A DNA stretch of 64,000 nucleotides from Protula sp. h YS-2021 (lineage: Eukaryota > Annelida > Polychaeta > Sabellida > Serpulidae): positions 27,780 to 91,779 of the forward strand of contig CATKHT010000079.1 of NCBI GenBank assembly GCA_949752745.1, given 5' to 3'. The notes under the pieces are model-generated. The model was not told the origin of the DNA. It did not search any database and saw nothing but the letters and a program-made list of their open reading frames with translations. The translations under genes were made by a program, and so were the position numbers. This document shows positions 36,501-46,013 of this stretch, piece after piece. Numbering within the stretch: position 1 is the stretch's first letter; each line of letters opens with the position of its first letter.

Positions 36501-39500
36501 CCTGAAGGCATAACTTTTTTCCACATTGAACCCAGATCTTCACTGCAAACAGTAGATACAAGTGCTATTTTCGGTAGGTTTTCCGTATTTAATTTTTTTG
36601 CTGTATGCTTTAGTGCAATATAATACATTTTACGGTATGGTTGTAAACTGATGAGGACGTCAAGCAAGCAAAACAAGCCAGATTAAATACAAGTGTAAAA
36701 CATAATACGACCTCGCGTTTCGCATGCTATGTGCGTTTTATATGGAAAGGATATTTAAAAATGCATTTTTTTATTTATTTTGTTTCAGCAGATGTCTTGA
36801 CCAAAGCAAGTGAGGAGGGGGAGGGGCAGGAGCAAACTTGCCATGAACTTGGTCAGCCACAAGCTACAACAGCACAAGAACAAAACTTTATTCCAAATAT
36901 ATCATTTTCTGAGATGTTGCGTGATGACGCCGAACCTGATCCTGAGTTTCTAGCGCAATTGACGAGTTGTAGTGCACCCGTAACATCTCGGCAGCAGTCT
37001 ATTCCATCAACAGCTGTAAGGGAGGAGGACTTTGCACAAGAGCAACAGCAGCATGTCTTGGAAAGGTTTAGCGCGCTGACAGAAGAAACAAAAGGTGGTA
37101 AGTAAAATAGTTTTTATGCGATGTCCATTTCGCTGGTATTGAGCATTTGTGCAGTGGTAAAGTGTAGTGGTCAGAAAAATATTAATACCGTTAAACGGAG
37201 ACATTATTGCTGGCCAGACTCCCCCACACCCAAGCGGCTTGTTTCACACAATCGCAGGACGTAATATTGGTGTTACTAGGGGCTATTGCTATCAGTCTGT
37301 CCGTCCGTCTGTCTGTCGGTAAACTTTTTAGTCTGGGCGATATCTCAAAAACTATTTATCGGAGCTTCACGAAACCTTACAGGAAGAAAGTATATACCCG
37401 TCCGCCGTTCCATCCCTTGCACCTTGTATGTTGTTTTTATCCGCGCAGTATTTCAAAAGAGTAACTGGACCACAGTGATGTAGCCGCTATTGGCTGAAGG
37501 CTCTGCATCTTCGATGCCTATGTTTATTATTATTCAAAATTCAGTTCGTTTCACTGCAACATGTTGATACACAAGAATGAAAAGTCTACTTAGAGAAATT
37601 AGGGGGATATAATGGGATGCAACCTTCCGTAACCCCTCCTCACCCGCCTCTTTGCCAAAGAGAAAAAATAGATTGAACTCAGTTTCAGCGCTCACCACTT
37701 GGTGCCCTTAATCTGGAGTCTGCTGTGTTTTTTTTCAAAATTCGGTTACTTTCACGGCGACATGTTGATACACCAGAGTGAAAAAAGTGTACTTGTTGTA
37801 ATTAGGGGGCTACGATGGGTTGCAACCTTCCCTCTCCCCCCTCACCCCGCCCCTTTCTCAAAGAAAAAAATTTAACTCGGTTTCAACGCTCACCTCTTGG
37901 TCCCTTAATCTGGAGTCTGCTGTGGTTTTTTTTCAAAATTCGGTTCGTTTCATTGCGACATATTGATACAACAGAATGTTATTACACATGTTTTTTCCAG
38001 ACGAGCTAAGTTCCTGCTAAAGCGACGAAAATTTAACAAGAGAAAAATTCTGCCAATGTTTCAAGACATTGACAAGTTCTTCCAACACATATCGAACAGG
38101 TGCTTCATACGAAAACGGCGAAAGAAGACATCTATAGGGAGGTCGTGGTGTATACCCTCGCACAGGTGATAATGTTCAACAGAAAACGCAGTGGTGAGGT
38201 CGAAAGGTTGCTATTGAAGGATTTAACTGACTGAAAATTTCACCAGAGCCAGATCCCGAATATCTAGCGGGAATGCAGGAATTTGAAAAGCAGTTGGCAA
38301 GCAAATTGGTCAGGATTGAGTTCTTGGGGAAATGCTCTAGACGAATATCGGTGCTGTTAACAACCGAAATGCACGAAAACATCAAGCTGCTGCTGAAACT
38401 ACGCGAAAAGTACGTCCACAAGAACTCGGTTTATGTCTTAGCACGTCCTGGAAATTATAACACACCGATGGGGGGGACGTCGCTTTAAAAAGGTAGCAGT
38501 AGAAGCAGGCCTTACCGGCTTGAACATTTTTAATTCAACAAACATACGAAAACACCTTGCAACGAAGTCGCAAGTATTAAACGTAGAGCAGGACTTTTTG
38601 GCAAATTTCATGGGTCCATAGGGATTACTACAGATTACCGGTCGATATTGTCGAAAAGAGTAAAGTGGCACAGGTCCTCATTGCCATAAATAGTGGGAAG
38701 GCTAGGGAACCATACCAACAAATGGGATACGAAGCGTTGCCGGATGTGGAAATTGGCTAGGTGACTGCACAGGGTGTACCAACGGAAAGTAGGTTTATGT
38801 TGCACTTTACGTGCGAAATGTACTTCAAAATTTGTAAGAAAATTTTAAAAGTATAGTTAGCTGACATTGTAACAGGGAGATGTTAAAAACCCACAGAATA
38901 TGTTTTAAGATGTGTGTATTTCAGCACGTTAATTTTCCTACTTCTGTCGACCCCGTTCCCATGTATAGTTTACTGCTGAGAAGATTTGAAGTAACATACA
39001 GTCCAGTTTGGTGCGAAAATGACGTGTATATGTAATTGGAGGTTTATTTGATACCCGTCTTTGCTGTTCGCAGGTGATATTGATGAATCAGACGGAGAGG
39101 GAGAAATGGACGTCATAGGAGAGACGGAGCAGCGACTGCTGGGTAAGGAACCTATTTATCGGATTTCGCTTGAATTGTGCGTAAACAGTCAGGAGTAAAG
39201 TTGTATAAAATGATAAAGGGGAAACTATTTGTAATGCCTATTTCATTGAACGTTTTTTTTATTATTTTTTTAAACATTGTTCAAAATGTAATGATCATTT
39301 ACAAAGCTGTACAAAACATGAGACAGTAGTAATAAAATGTGTGACCTTTGAATTTCGTAGGTTTTGGGTACTGCTGCAACTCTGCCAATATTATTTATAA
39401 CAAAGTGGCATTTTTTATGTTTTTACAGGCAATCAAGCAACTCGTCCCCACTTCAGTGACGTTGAAGTGGCTCTCATGAAGACCATATTCAAGAAAGAGT

Positions 39501-40491
39501 TACACCACAAAGGCAGTCTTCCAACGATAGATGAAGTGGAGGATCGAGTTCGAGACGAGGAAATGTTACTGGGTCGTTCTGTGAGAGAAATCTTCAATTT
39601 CCTGAAAGCGCAGAAGAAAAAAATACCAAAGCAAAAAAACAACAAACAGCAGCTCCTTCCTGCTCCACCGGCCGCTGATGCTTTAGGCAATACTTCAGGT
39701 ATAAGCATACAAGCAAAAATATTAAAGAAAGACGTACTGCACATTTCGTATGGAGTGAGGGACTAAGAATGGTGTAAATAACAGTTAAAATAGTGTGAAT
39801 GAATATTTAAAATTGTTTTCAATTGTATGTTGTTGACCCCTCACTATGTATAATTGTTTTCTCTTGCATATAAACAAAAACATTGCATTTAGACGTGTTC
39901 ATTTATGTTTTTCTTTCAGACGAGGTGGAATATGAAATTCCTTTGCCTGTCACTTCAGTATCGTCACTTATGAAAAAGAAACGGAAGAAATCCGGGCACA
40001 GCCGCAGGTCAGAGAGTCCCAGGAAAACTGGGAAAGGTAGGATTTAACAGAAAGTATTCGGTTCACATAAATTTTAGGCGGTACATGGTTCTGTTAATAG
40101 TGTTGCGAAAACTATATTGAATGTAACGTGTGCTTTCGCAAGTATTCGCAGTTGCATTTAATAATCTCGCCTTATCTTTTGCAATACTCGACACTTTAAT
40201 TTAAACTCACAAATTTATTTTTGCTAGATACACATGTTTTACACTTGTGCAAATTATTTTACAGGCTCGAGTAGGCCATGGACAACAGAGGAAAAAGAGG
40301 CCGAGCATAAACATTTCCAAGGCCACATTGACCGATACAAGCTACCAACGATGAAAGAAATCAAGTCATGCCTTTCAGAGAAAAGTGATATTTTAGGACA
40401 CAGGAACAAATTTCAGTTGCGGGCATACCCTTCAAATGTGTACAAGAGAAATAGAAAGGCCGAAGAAGCTTCAGATCCGTTTAAAAAGTAA
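33326..40491 (+). CDS. PWWP / Crypton-like recombinase / Myb-like gene of block B
   Basis: Exons: 33326-33507, 33769-33827, [34337-34416 broken], 34793-35032, 35609-35830, 36042-36149, 36385-36573, 36789-37097, [38001-38760 broken], 39074-39142, 39429-39698, 39920-40036, 40265-40491. Leaving out the two bracketed segments gives 1992 bases, an unbroken frame of 664 codons from ATG to TAA. After exon 2 every intact internal exon is phase 1-1, so losing any one keeps the frame. Parts in order: a PWWP barrel, polar linkers, a tyrosine-recombinase relic, an acidic exon, then two Myb/SANT-like modules. Animal Crypton-derived proteins often pair a YR-like domain with such a C-terminal module (family knowledge). 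The PWWP addition is what I see here. The protein would be nuclear. Whether it is still made is unknown. Confidence 0.65.
33769..33827 (+). CDS. Exon 2, LKPF strand, block B
   Basis: 59 bases encoding PEKVSDLRKLKPFPMAVGI, phase 2 in and 1 out. Intact. Confidence 0.75.
34337..34416 (+). pseudogene. Exon 3 remnant, block B
   Basis: The acceptor (ttttctgcag) and donor (gtaatt) survive. The exon has lost about 124 of 204 bases, is out of frame and has TGA at 34363. Skipping it joins exon 2 to exon 4 in phase 1. Confidence 0.8.
34793..35032 (+). CDS. Exon 4, acidic linker, block B
   Basis: 240 bases, phase 1-1, acceptor ctgttgcag and donor gtaagt. It encodes polar sequence including VAQSEERSSDSDCVITGVAT. 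It aligns end to end with 22596-22841, with in-frame length differences only. Confidence 0.7.
35033..35608. other. Intron 4 of the block B gene
   Basis: Holds the fold-back element at 35221-35370. The rest matches block A 22.85-23.2 kb. No exon seen. Confidence 0.6.
35221..35370. mobile_element. Fold-back MITE-like hairpin, block B copy
   Basis: 150 bases with ends cggaagacct and aggtcttccg; the arms pair almost completely. It is flanked by tgtgatta (35213) and tgtgattg (35373), a likely 7-8 base target duplication. Block A at 23032 has a single tgtgattg and no element. An 8-base duplication would fit hAT-type integration, but the ends do not look like known hAT ends. Confidence 0.8.
35609..35830 (+). 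CDS. Exon 5, linker, block B
   Basis: 222 bases, phase 1-1, encoding ENVPVAARERRETEQRDTF and then KEGAATHFSDTKLAEDEKL. It shares the SDTKL and ending ELLG pattern of exon 4, so it is probably an old duplicate of it. Block A has lost its true counterpart. Confidence 0.7.
36042..36149 (+). CDS. Exon 6, block B
   Basis: 108 bases, phase 1-1, acceptor actttttttag-like and donor gtaagt. It encodes VVKPVPQPVKIFELAHKTEG and then TFTVQPGSSYLTNAI. No domain recognised. Confidence 0.65.
36385..36573 (+). CDS. Exon 7, block B
   Basis: 189 bases, phase 1-1, encoding AGFVCRMVDRPGGVDAEV and then VVRDVVEGLQPEGITFFHIE. A related segment exists in the decayed copy 1 near 11.83 kb and, truncated, in block A at 23905. 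Its conservation in all three copies suggests a folded unit, unnamed. Confidence 0.7.
36789..37097 (+). CDS. Exon 8, Gln/Glu-rich, with NAGNAG acceptor, block B
   Basis: 309 bases, phase 1-1. The acceptor reads ttcagcag, so either AG could be used and the protein would gain or lose one residue. The exon encodes Glu/Gln-rich sequence with SFSEMLRDDAEPDPEFLAQL and EEDFAQEQQQHVLERFSAL. No domain recognised. Confidence 0.7.
37098..38000. other. Intron before the recombinase relic
   Basis: Near-duplicate phrases around 37.55, 37.75 and 37.94 kb (cagttcgtttca, cggttactttca, cggttcgtttca, each followed by a gcgacatgttgata-like word) mark three diverged tandem copies of about 190-200 bases. No exon seen. 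Confidence 0.55.
38001..38760 (+). pseudogene. Crypton-like tyrosine-recombinase domain, broken in several frames
   Basis: Motifs appear in the right order but in different frames: YREVVVYTLAQVIMFNRKRS then GEVERL (38136-38210), SPEPDPEYLAGMQEFEKQL (38240 on), ISVLLTTEMHENIKLLLKLR, then STNIRKHLATKSQVL (38535-38579) and HRDYYRLP (38617-38640). In tyrosine recombinases the Arg of the first motif, the Arg of the second (here NIR) and the last Tyr are catalytic. The His normally three residues before the second Arg is Thr here. A TGA at 38232, a TAA at 38486 and a small deletion between ANFMG and HRDYY break the frame. The ttttttccag acceptor at 38000 remains. Its place between the family's linker and Myb-like exons says it belonged to this gene. 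Confidence 0.75.
39074..39142 (+). CDS. Exon 10, acidic linker, block B
   Basis: 69 bases, phase 1-1, encoding GDIDESDGEGEMDVIGETEQ and ending RLLG. A strongly acidic stretch between recombinase and Myb-like parts is typical of this class of protein. Confidence 0.7.
39429..39698 (+). CDS. Exon 11, first Myb/SANT-like module, block B
   Basis: 270 bases, phase 1-1. It encodes RPHFSDVEVALMKTIFKKEL, LPTIDEVEDRVRDEEMLLG and a basic tail (KAQKKKIPKQKN). It parallels the module in exon 13 (RP, then an acidic helix, LPT, then a second and third helix). These modules are common at the C-terminus of animal Crypton-related proteins and are presumed to bind DNA. Confidence 0.7.
39920..40036 (+). CDS. 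Exon 12, basic linker, block B
   Basis: 117 bases, phase 1-1, encoding DEVEYEIPLPVTSVSSLM then KKKRKKSGHSRRSESPRK. The Lys/Arg run could act as a nuclear localisation signal, which is inference. Confidence 0.7.
40265..40491 (+). CDS. Exon 13, terminal Myb/SANT-like module, block B
   Basis: Acceptor attttacag, phase 1 in, 74 codons and TAA at 40489. It encodes RPWTTEEKEAEHKHFQGHI, LPTMKEIKSCLSEKSDILG and RNKFQLRAYPSNVYKRNRK. The RPWT-EEK start, short helices and terminal basic tract match the C-terminal module seen in many fish and cnidarian Crypton-related proteins. The 3' half of this exon is the part copied into the block A satellite. Confidence 0.75.
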
Positions 40492-41790
40492 GAAATTATT
40501 TTGGGGACATTTCGCTGTGATGTCATGTTTGTGGTATTATGTTTTGGTTTACACAAGTGCAGGGAGTTTTCTATTTATTAGTTTTTCCATGCAGTTCACT
40601 GTTCTTGTACGAAGTGACCGACTTTTAATTTATGAACGTCACGGGGCTGGGTAGTACGGGCAATTGTCATGTAACGGGGTCTCAAAATCTGCCAAATTTA
40701 CCGAGGTATTCCAGAAGTATTTGGGTTCGTACATTTCGCATGGTTATGTGCATTCGCGTATCAATTTGAAAGTTTTAATATGTTATTTGAATTTAATTTT
40801 TCTCGTATGAAGTGACCCACTGTAAATTTATGAAAGTGGCGATGATGGGTAGTACGGGTAAGTTTCATGTGATAGGGTCACAAAAGCTGCCAAGTTTGCC
40901 GATGTATTTAAAAAGAAATACTTGCGTCGTAGATTTCGCGTGGTTGCACTACATTTCGCATGGTTGTGTATGAGCGTACATTTCGCTTGTCAATTCGAAG
41001 GTTCTCTGTTCGGAGTGACCAATTTCAAAGTTTATGAACGTTGCGAGATTGGGAAGTACGAGTAAATAATATGTGACAGAGCCTCAAAACTTGGAAATTT
41101 TGCCGATGTTGCCGTGATTCAGAAAATTTTGGTGTTCGCATATTTGACATGGTTGTGTACGTACATTTCGCATGTCAGTTTGGAATTTTTAATTGTGTTA
41201 TTTGCAGTTCACTTTTCTCATGCGAAGTCACCGACTTTAGTACGTACACAACCATGCAAAATGTGCGAACACCAAAATGTGCTTATTCACAGAAACATCG
41301 GCAAAATTTTCAAAAGTTTGAGACCATGTCACATGCATGGTTGTCATATGTTCATTTCGCATGATCGTGTATAAACGTGCCTTTCGCTTGTCAGTTCGAA
41401 AGTTTTACGTGTTATTTGCAGTTCACTGTTCTTATACGAAGTGACCGACTTTAAATTTATGAACGTCGCGAGAAGGGCGTACGCGCAAACGTGACAGGGT
41501 CTCAAAACTCGGAAATTTGCCGATGTTTCCGTGATTATAAAATTTTGGTGTTCGCACATTTTGCATGGTTTTGTACGTACATTTCGCATGTCAGTTTGAA
41601 AGTTTTAATTGTGTTATTTTCGGTTCAGTTTTCTCATGCGAAGTCACCGACTTTAAATTTATGAGCGTCACGAGATGGGGTAGTACACCCAAGTTGTGTT
41701 GCAGGGTCTCTAAACTTGCAAATTTTGTGCATGGTTGTGTACGTACATTTCGCATGTTAGTTTGAAAGTTTTAGCTGTGTATTTTGTTTT
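40492..41790. repeat. Satellite of about 200-bp monomers, block B
   Basis: Six monomers starting at about 40610, 40808, 41013, 41225, 41438 and 41640, one higher-order period only. They lie directly downstream of the last exon, so the block A array most likely expanded from this arrangement. Confidence 0.85.
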
Positions 41791-42620
41791 CTTTAGGAAG
41801 CTTTTATGTGGTTGATATCTCATTGCCTCACGTTTTTCCGCCTCTCATTAAATTTTAAGTAGTGCACATAACACTGAGCTTGAAAATAAGATAGAGTTGG
41901 TTATTTACACATCCCGGTTATATCAGTAGGGGATTTTGTTGTATTGTTTTTTTCTGTATTTTGGTTTTATTTTAAAAGAGTTTTGTTCTTAAACATTCAT
42001 CTGTGTAAATCTGTATTTTGTTTCTAAACATTTCATCTGTATAATATAAATCTATGTTTTTAAACATTCATCTGTTTGAATATCTTTTGTACTGCTCTTC
42101 AATATTTTGTAACTCTTCAATTTATGTTAAATAGTTTATGTATAAAAATGAAAGAAAATAAATATTACAGTGGGGTTATGGTGTAAATAAAAGAAAACAA
42201 ACTCTACGCTTGTTTGGCTTTTATTTAGTGTTACTCTTTTACAGAAAGCACGTGGCCTTTGTTTATAAACAAAATCGGTTTGTTTACATTTTTTACACAG
42301 TCTGGTTTCACAGCAAACTTATAGTTGCAGATATCAAAAAATTGTGTAAAATATGCAAATTATGTAAACAAAATATTCCGTTTCGCAGGGTTCATGCTTT
42401 GTTAAATTTCTCTAAATCTGTTGTCTTTTATAAATTTGGGTTTTTGGAATTAAATGTAAAAAAATCTACCGAGATTTTCATATGCAACTTATGTCTAAAA
42501 AGTCCCTAATAACGGAGTTAGATTTTTGGTGTACATTTCGCGAGTTGAGAAGATATCGCGATTCGTCGTTAGTTTCCCGACATACCTGTATATGTGTGTG
42601 TATGTGTGTGCGTGTGGCAT

Positions 42621-44875
42621 ATAAATAACTACAAATATTTTCAAGCTCGTCTGGCTTACAGGATTTATCTATGTATATGTAATGTGGTATCTGAGCTCAA
42701 CTATGCTCGAGATTCATGAAAATTGATTGAACAGATATATCAAAATAAACGCAGATGCTGTAAGTACCGATACGTCTGAACATAACAATCGCTAATTGAA
42801 TTAAAATTAACTTACTGTGAAAATGTGCCGAAACTTAATATGGCTGAAACATTTTTTTTTAATCCGTTTGCTTACAATGTATTTAGTACTGTTAAAACAG
42901 GATGCAGTCTTTGTGTAAAGAATTCAAGTAGCATTATATATAATGTCTCCTTTGGTCAAGGATGCTGCGTCATAAGATCAATCTTTTTATCAAGTGGTGT
43001 TAGTTGTTTGCCATCATTTATCTACATTGTATGATTTACAACACTTTCTTTTGCAGTACTGGTTTGTGCAGAACCCATTTCATACTAACAATTTTAATGA
43101 AGCATAAATTCTTCCATTTAAGCCAAAACTGCATAATTTTTAGAAATTAAATGTAAGAATGAATTTAACTCACTTCGTGTTATTTCTGCTCCAAAGACAA
43201 CCTTAACCTGTGTTGAGGAGTACATGGTAAACTGACCATCCATTTCTTTTAGGTACAATAAATATCCAAGTAGTACTTCACCAACTTAACTGCATGTAGA
43301 ATTCAGGATCGACATTTGTTGAACTTTTTGGCACTTTTTCCGCGTTGTGTTACATTCTGTAATGGTTTTACTTGAGCTAGAGCACTGTAATACATGTTCT
43401 TTTTATCGATATTCTATAGCTTTTCTGTGTATGGTGCGATATTGAACTTGAGTTGACAATTTTTTTTATTTTAGTATTAAGAACTCAACAGCAAAATCTT
43501 TCCATGGAAAATATATTAGTTACCACAGCTCTAGTGCTCTGAATAGTAAATTTTTTTAAATAAGCCAGTTATTTTACTTAATTAAATAAACTATTTACAT
43601 TATACAATTATCAAGGATATCGAAGATTAGTTTTCAAAATCAGCGCCATTTGGCATTTGGGAATTAAATTTTCTCTTTCCTCGGAAGGAACACTCATGGT
43701 CAGCTTCGTAAGTGCTGAAGGAAAGACCTCCCACACCCTACTATCCCTCAGCAGTATTTCTTCCTTAAACAAAACTTTTTGAACTTAGCACTAAATCAGC
43801 GATCTCTTCTAATAAAGGAGGTTTAGTTATGGTGATCTATTTGAATTCGAATATGAAAAAAAGACCAAATGATAATACACGCACCTCCCACTGTAAGGGT
43901 GGAAGGTGGGGCAGCAGCTTTCATGGACAATATAAACAGTTTAAAAGTATTTGAATACTTAAAAAGTGGACATTCGTTGACTTTACGAGGCAGATCGCAA
44001 CGTCCCAGCAATAAGATTTGCTTTCAGTATTTAGTTGTATTAGGTATCTTGGTGGAAGGGGTGCTATTCCAAGCAAAAACAAAACAAATGAAGGTGACGA
44101 AGATTTGGGCTGACCACTAAACATATGTCTTTTCTTTCTATTGGTAAAGAATGGCTTTTCCTAACTGCTTCTTAATTTGTAATACCAAGATCAAGTAAAA
44201 GGGTCAACTTGATATCGATAATGCCGCACAGCACACAGAATACTTTAGTGAAACTAGAATAGTTTTAAAATTAAAAAAATATATGTAGGAAGTTTTTGGT
44301 AGAATATCTGCGCAAATAATGCGCTGCTGAAATATGTCTTACTATCAGAAAGTTTACAAGTTAATTTCATTAATTTGTTTAATTTTCATAAGCCGAATGT
44401 GACATGTCATTGCCTTTGATAAAACCACTGCTCCATTTTCGACTCTGTACTATGAATAGTAAAGGAAACACGTCGGGTATATATAGGTAGAACTCTACTT
44501 TAGATCTACCTTAAAGTAAAAAATTGCTCTCGTTTACTAGTTTTTTTTATCATAGGGGTAAATAATTTTCCGAGGCAATATACTCTAGTTTTTTGTTTTG
44601 TTTTTTTTGTTTTTTTTTTTTGGTCTTTTTTATATTGTCGTTTTCGAGTAATATTTGTACAACATACAAGCAGAAAACAAATAACAACAGAAAAAACTCA
44701 CCTAGATATATTATCTCTTGCTAATCTAAATTAATATTTTACAAACCATTTACTATGATGTCCTAAAACAGCAAGCATTTCTATTAAAAGAAAACAAACA
44801 CTTTAGCACATATTTTTTATAATGCTCTTTCAAGACGTAAAAGATCGTCTAATTTTAAGCTCCTGTTCTCTAACG
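42621..44875. other. Region without a supported gene
   Basis: No exon I can defend. Two stretches look slightly coding on the minus strand (43174-43245 and 43624-43790), and one on the plus strand (43869-44120), but none matches a family and the splice sites are weak. A T-run lies at 44584-44630. Confidence 0.5.
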
Positions 44876-46013
44876 TCATTTTTTCTTTATTAATTCTTTT
44901 TTCAAATATCTTAAAAATAAAATAAAAGAGAGTGTTGTTTTATTAAAGTAGTTTCTGTGGATATAAATTCGACTCTGCAATAATATAAAATTTATCAGAA
45001 ATTCACTTTTTATTTTGTCATTTTTGATTACACCAAACAGTTTAATTCTCTTAGTTAACTGTAGATTTTTGTCACATGCAATATTTTGATTTAACCAGTT
45101 TTCAAATTTCCAATTTCCAAAGTTACTGAATATCTTTACAGTGTACAAATATTAACTTACATCGCAAAGCACTTTAGGCATGTTTCAGTTACTGAGGGGT
45201 CAAACCTCGAAACTATGTTGCTTGCAGCATATTGTTTATGGAGTATTTTGTAGTTTATCATGGTTGATTTTACATTTTTTGAGAGTGTATGCGATTTTGC
45301 AAAGAGTTCTGTCTATTCTGTAATGTCTAAAAATATAAATTCCTTTTGCCATCGTTCAATGCAGTTTGGGATGTTTTATATTGTTTTACCAAGAATAAAT
45401 AAAATTGTTTAGCCGATGTTTCTACCAGGTCAAAATTTTGGTTTCTCGTTTTCAAAATCAATTCAGACGAAAAGTTTAAAGCAATATTGCGGGAAGCTTG
45501 GGATAATATTATTATTTTCCATTCATGTCTTTTCGTTTAATCCACATAAGTTTTTGAGCATGTAGTAAACTCTTTAAGTGGAGGTGGCGTAGCCCATCCT
45601 CTCTATAGTCTTGAATGATTACTGCTTTTTTAATTTAAGGGGTCTTTTTAGCCCAAATAAATCTTTTTATGCTGTTATTTACTTCGTCTTGAAACCATTT
45701 TGGAGTGTGTGTGATATTAGTTATGTATATCAATTTAGGCAAGGCTAAACTTTTTATGATAGTTATTTTTCCTTTTAAAGTGAGATATAACCGAGACCAT
45801 TGTTCAAGAGTTTTTTTTTTAAATTTTGTAGTTTGAATAATAGATTTTTTCATTTATTTCATTTACATCATTGTAATAACACATACCCAATGACTTGACT
45901 GGGCCTCTTGTCCATATCAACCCAAAGGGTTTATGGTATAACTATCTCAAGTTCACTTTACCAGCCAGCATTATTTCTGTCTTTTCATAGTTTATTTTTA
46001 GACCAGAACAGAA
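44876..46013 (-). mobile_element. LINE remnant, L1/Tx1-type ORF2 3' end
   Basis: On the minus strand, fragments in order read SGLKINYEKTEIMLAGK (about 46.0 kb), KPFGLIWTRGPVKSLGMCYY, LTLKGKITIIKSLALPKLIY and WFQDEVNNSIKRFIWAKK, then QDYREDGLRHLHLKSLLHAQ. A last fragment, FKFENWL-like with INFILLQSRIYIHR, ends near 44.88 kb. These are the thumb and post-RT parts of L1/Tx1-clade reverse transcriptases. There are stops and frame changes, so it is dead. The 5' part is missing. Confidence 0.85.

Larger units (their letters stand above)
28327..42620. repeat. Segmental tandem duplication, block B
   Basis: Second copy of the large unit, more diverged in places but collinear with block A. It holds the fuller gene (33326-40491). 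It ends at tgtgtgtgtatgtgtgtgcg, where block A ends in a pure GT run. Confidence 0.9.

Noticed and set aside
43174..43790. Two open minus-strand stretches that look faintly like exons
   Set aside because: Splice sites are weak, phases do not link them, and no family is recognised.
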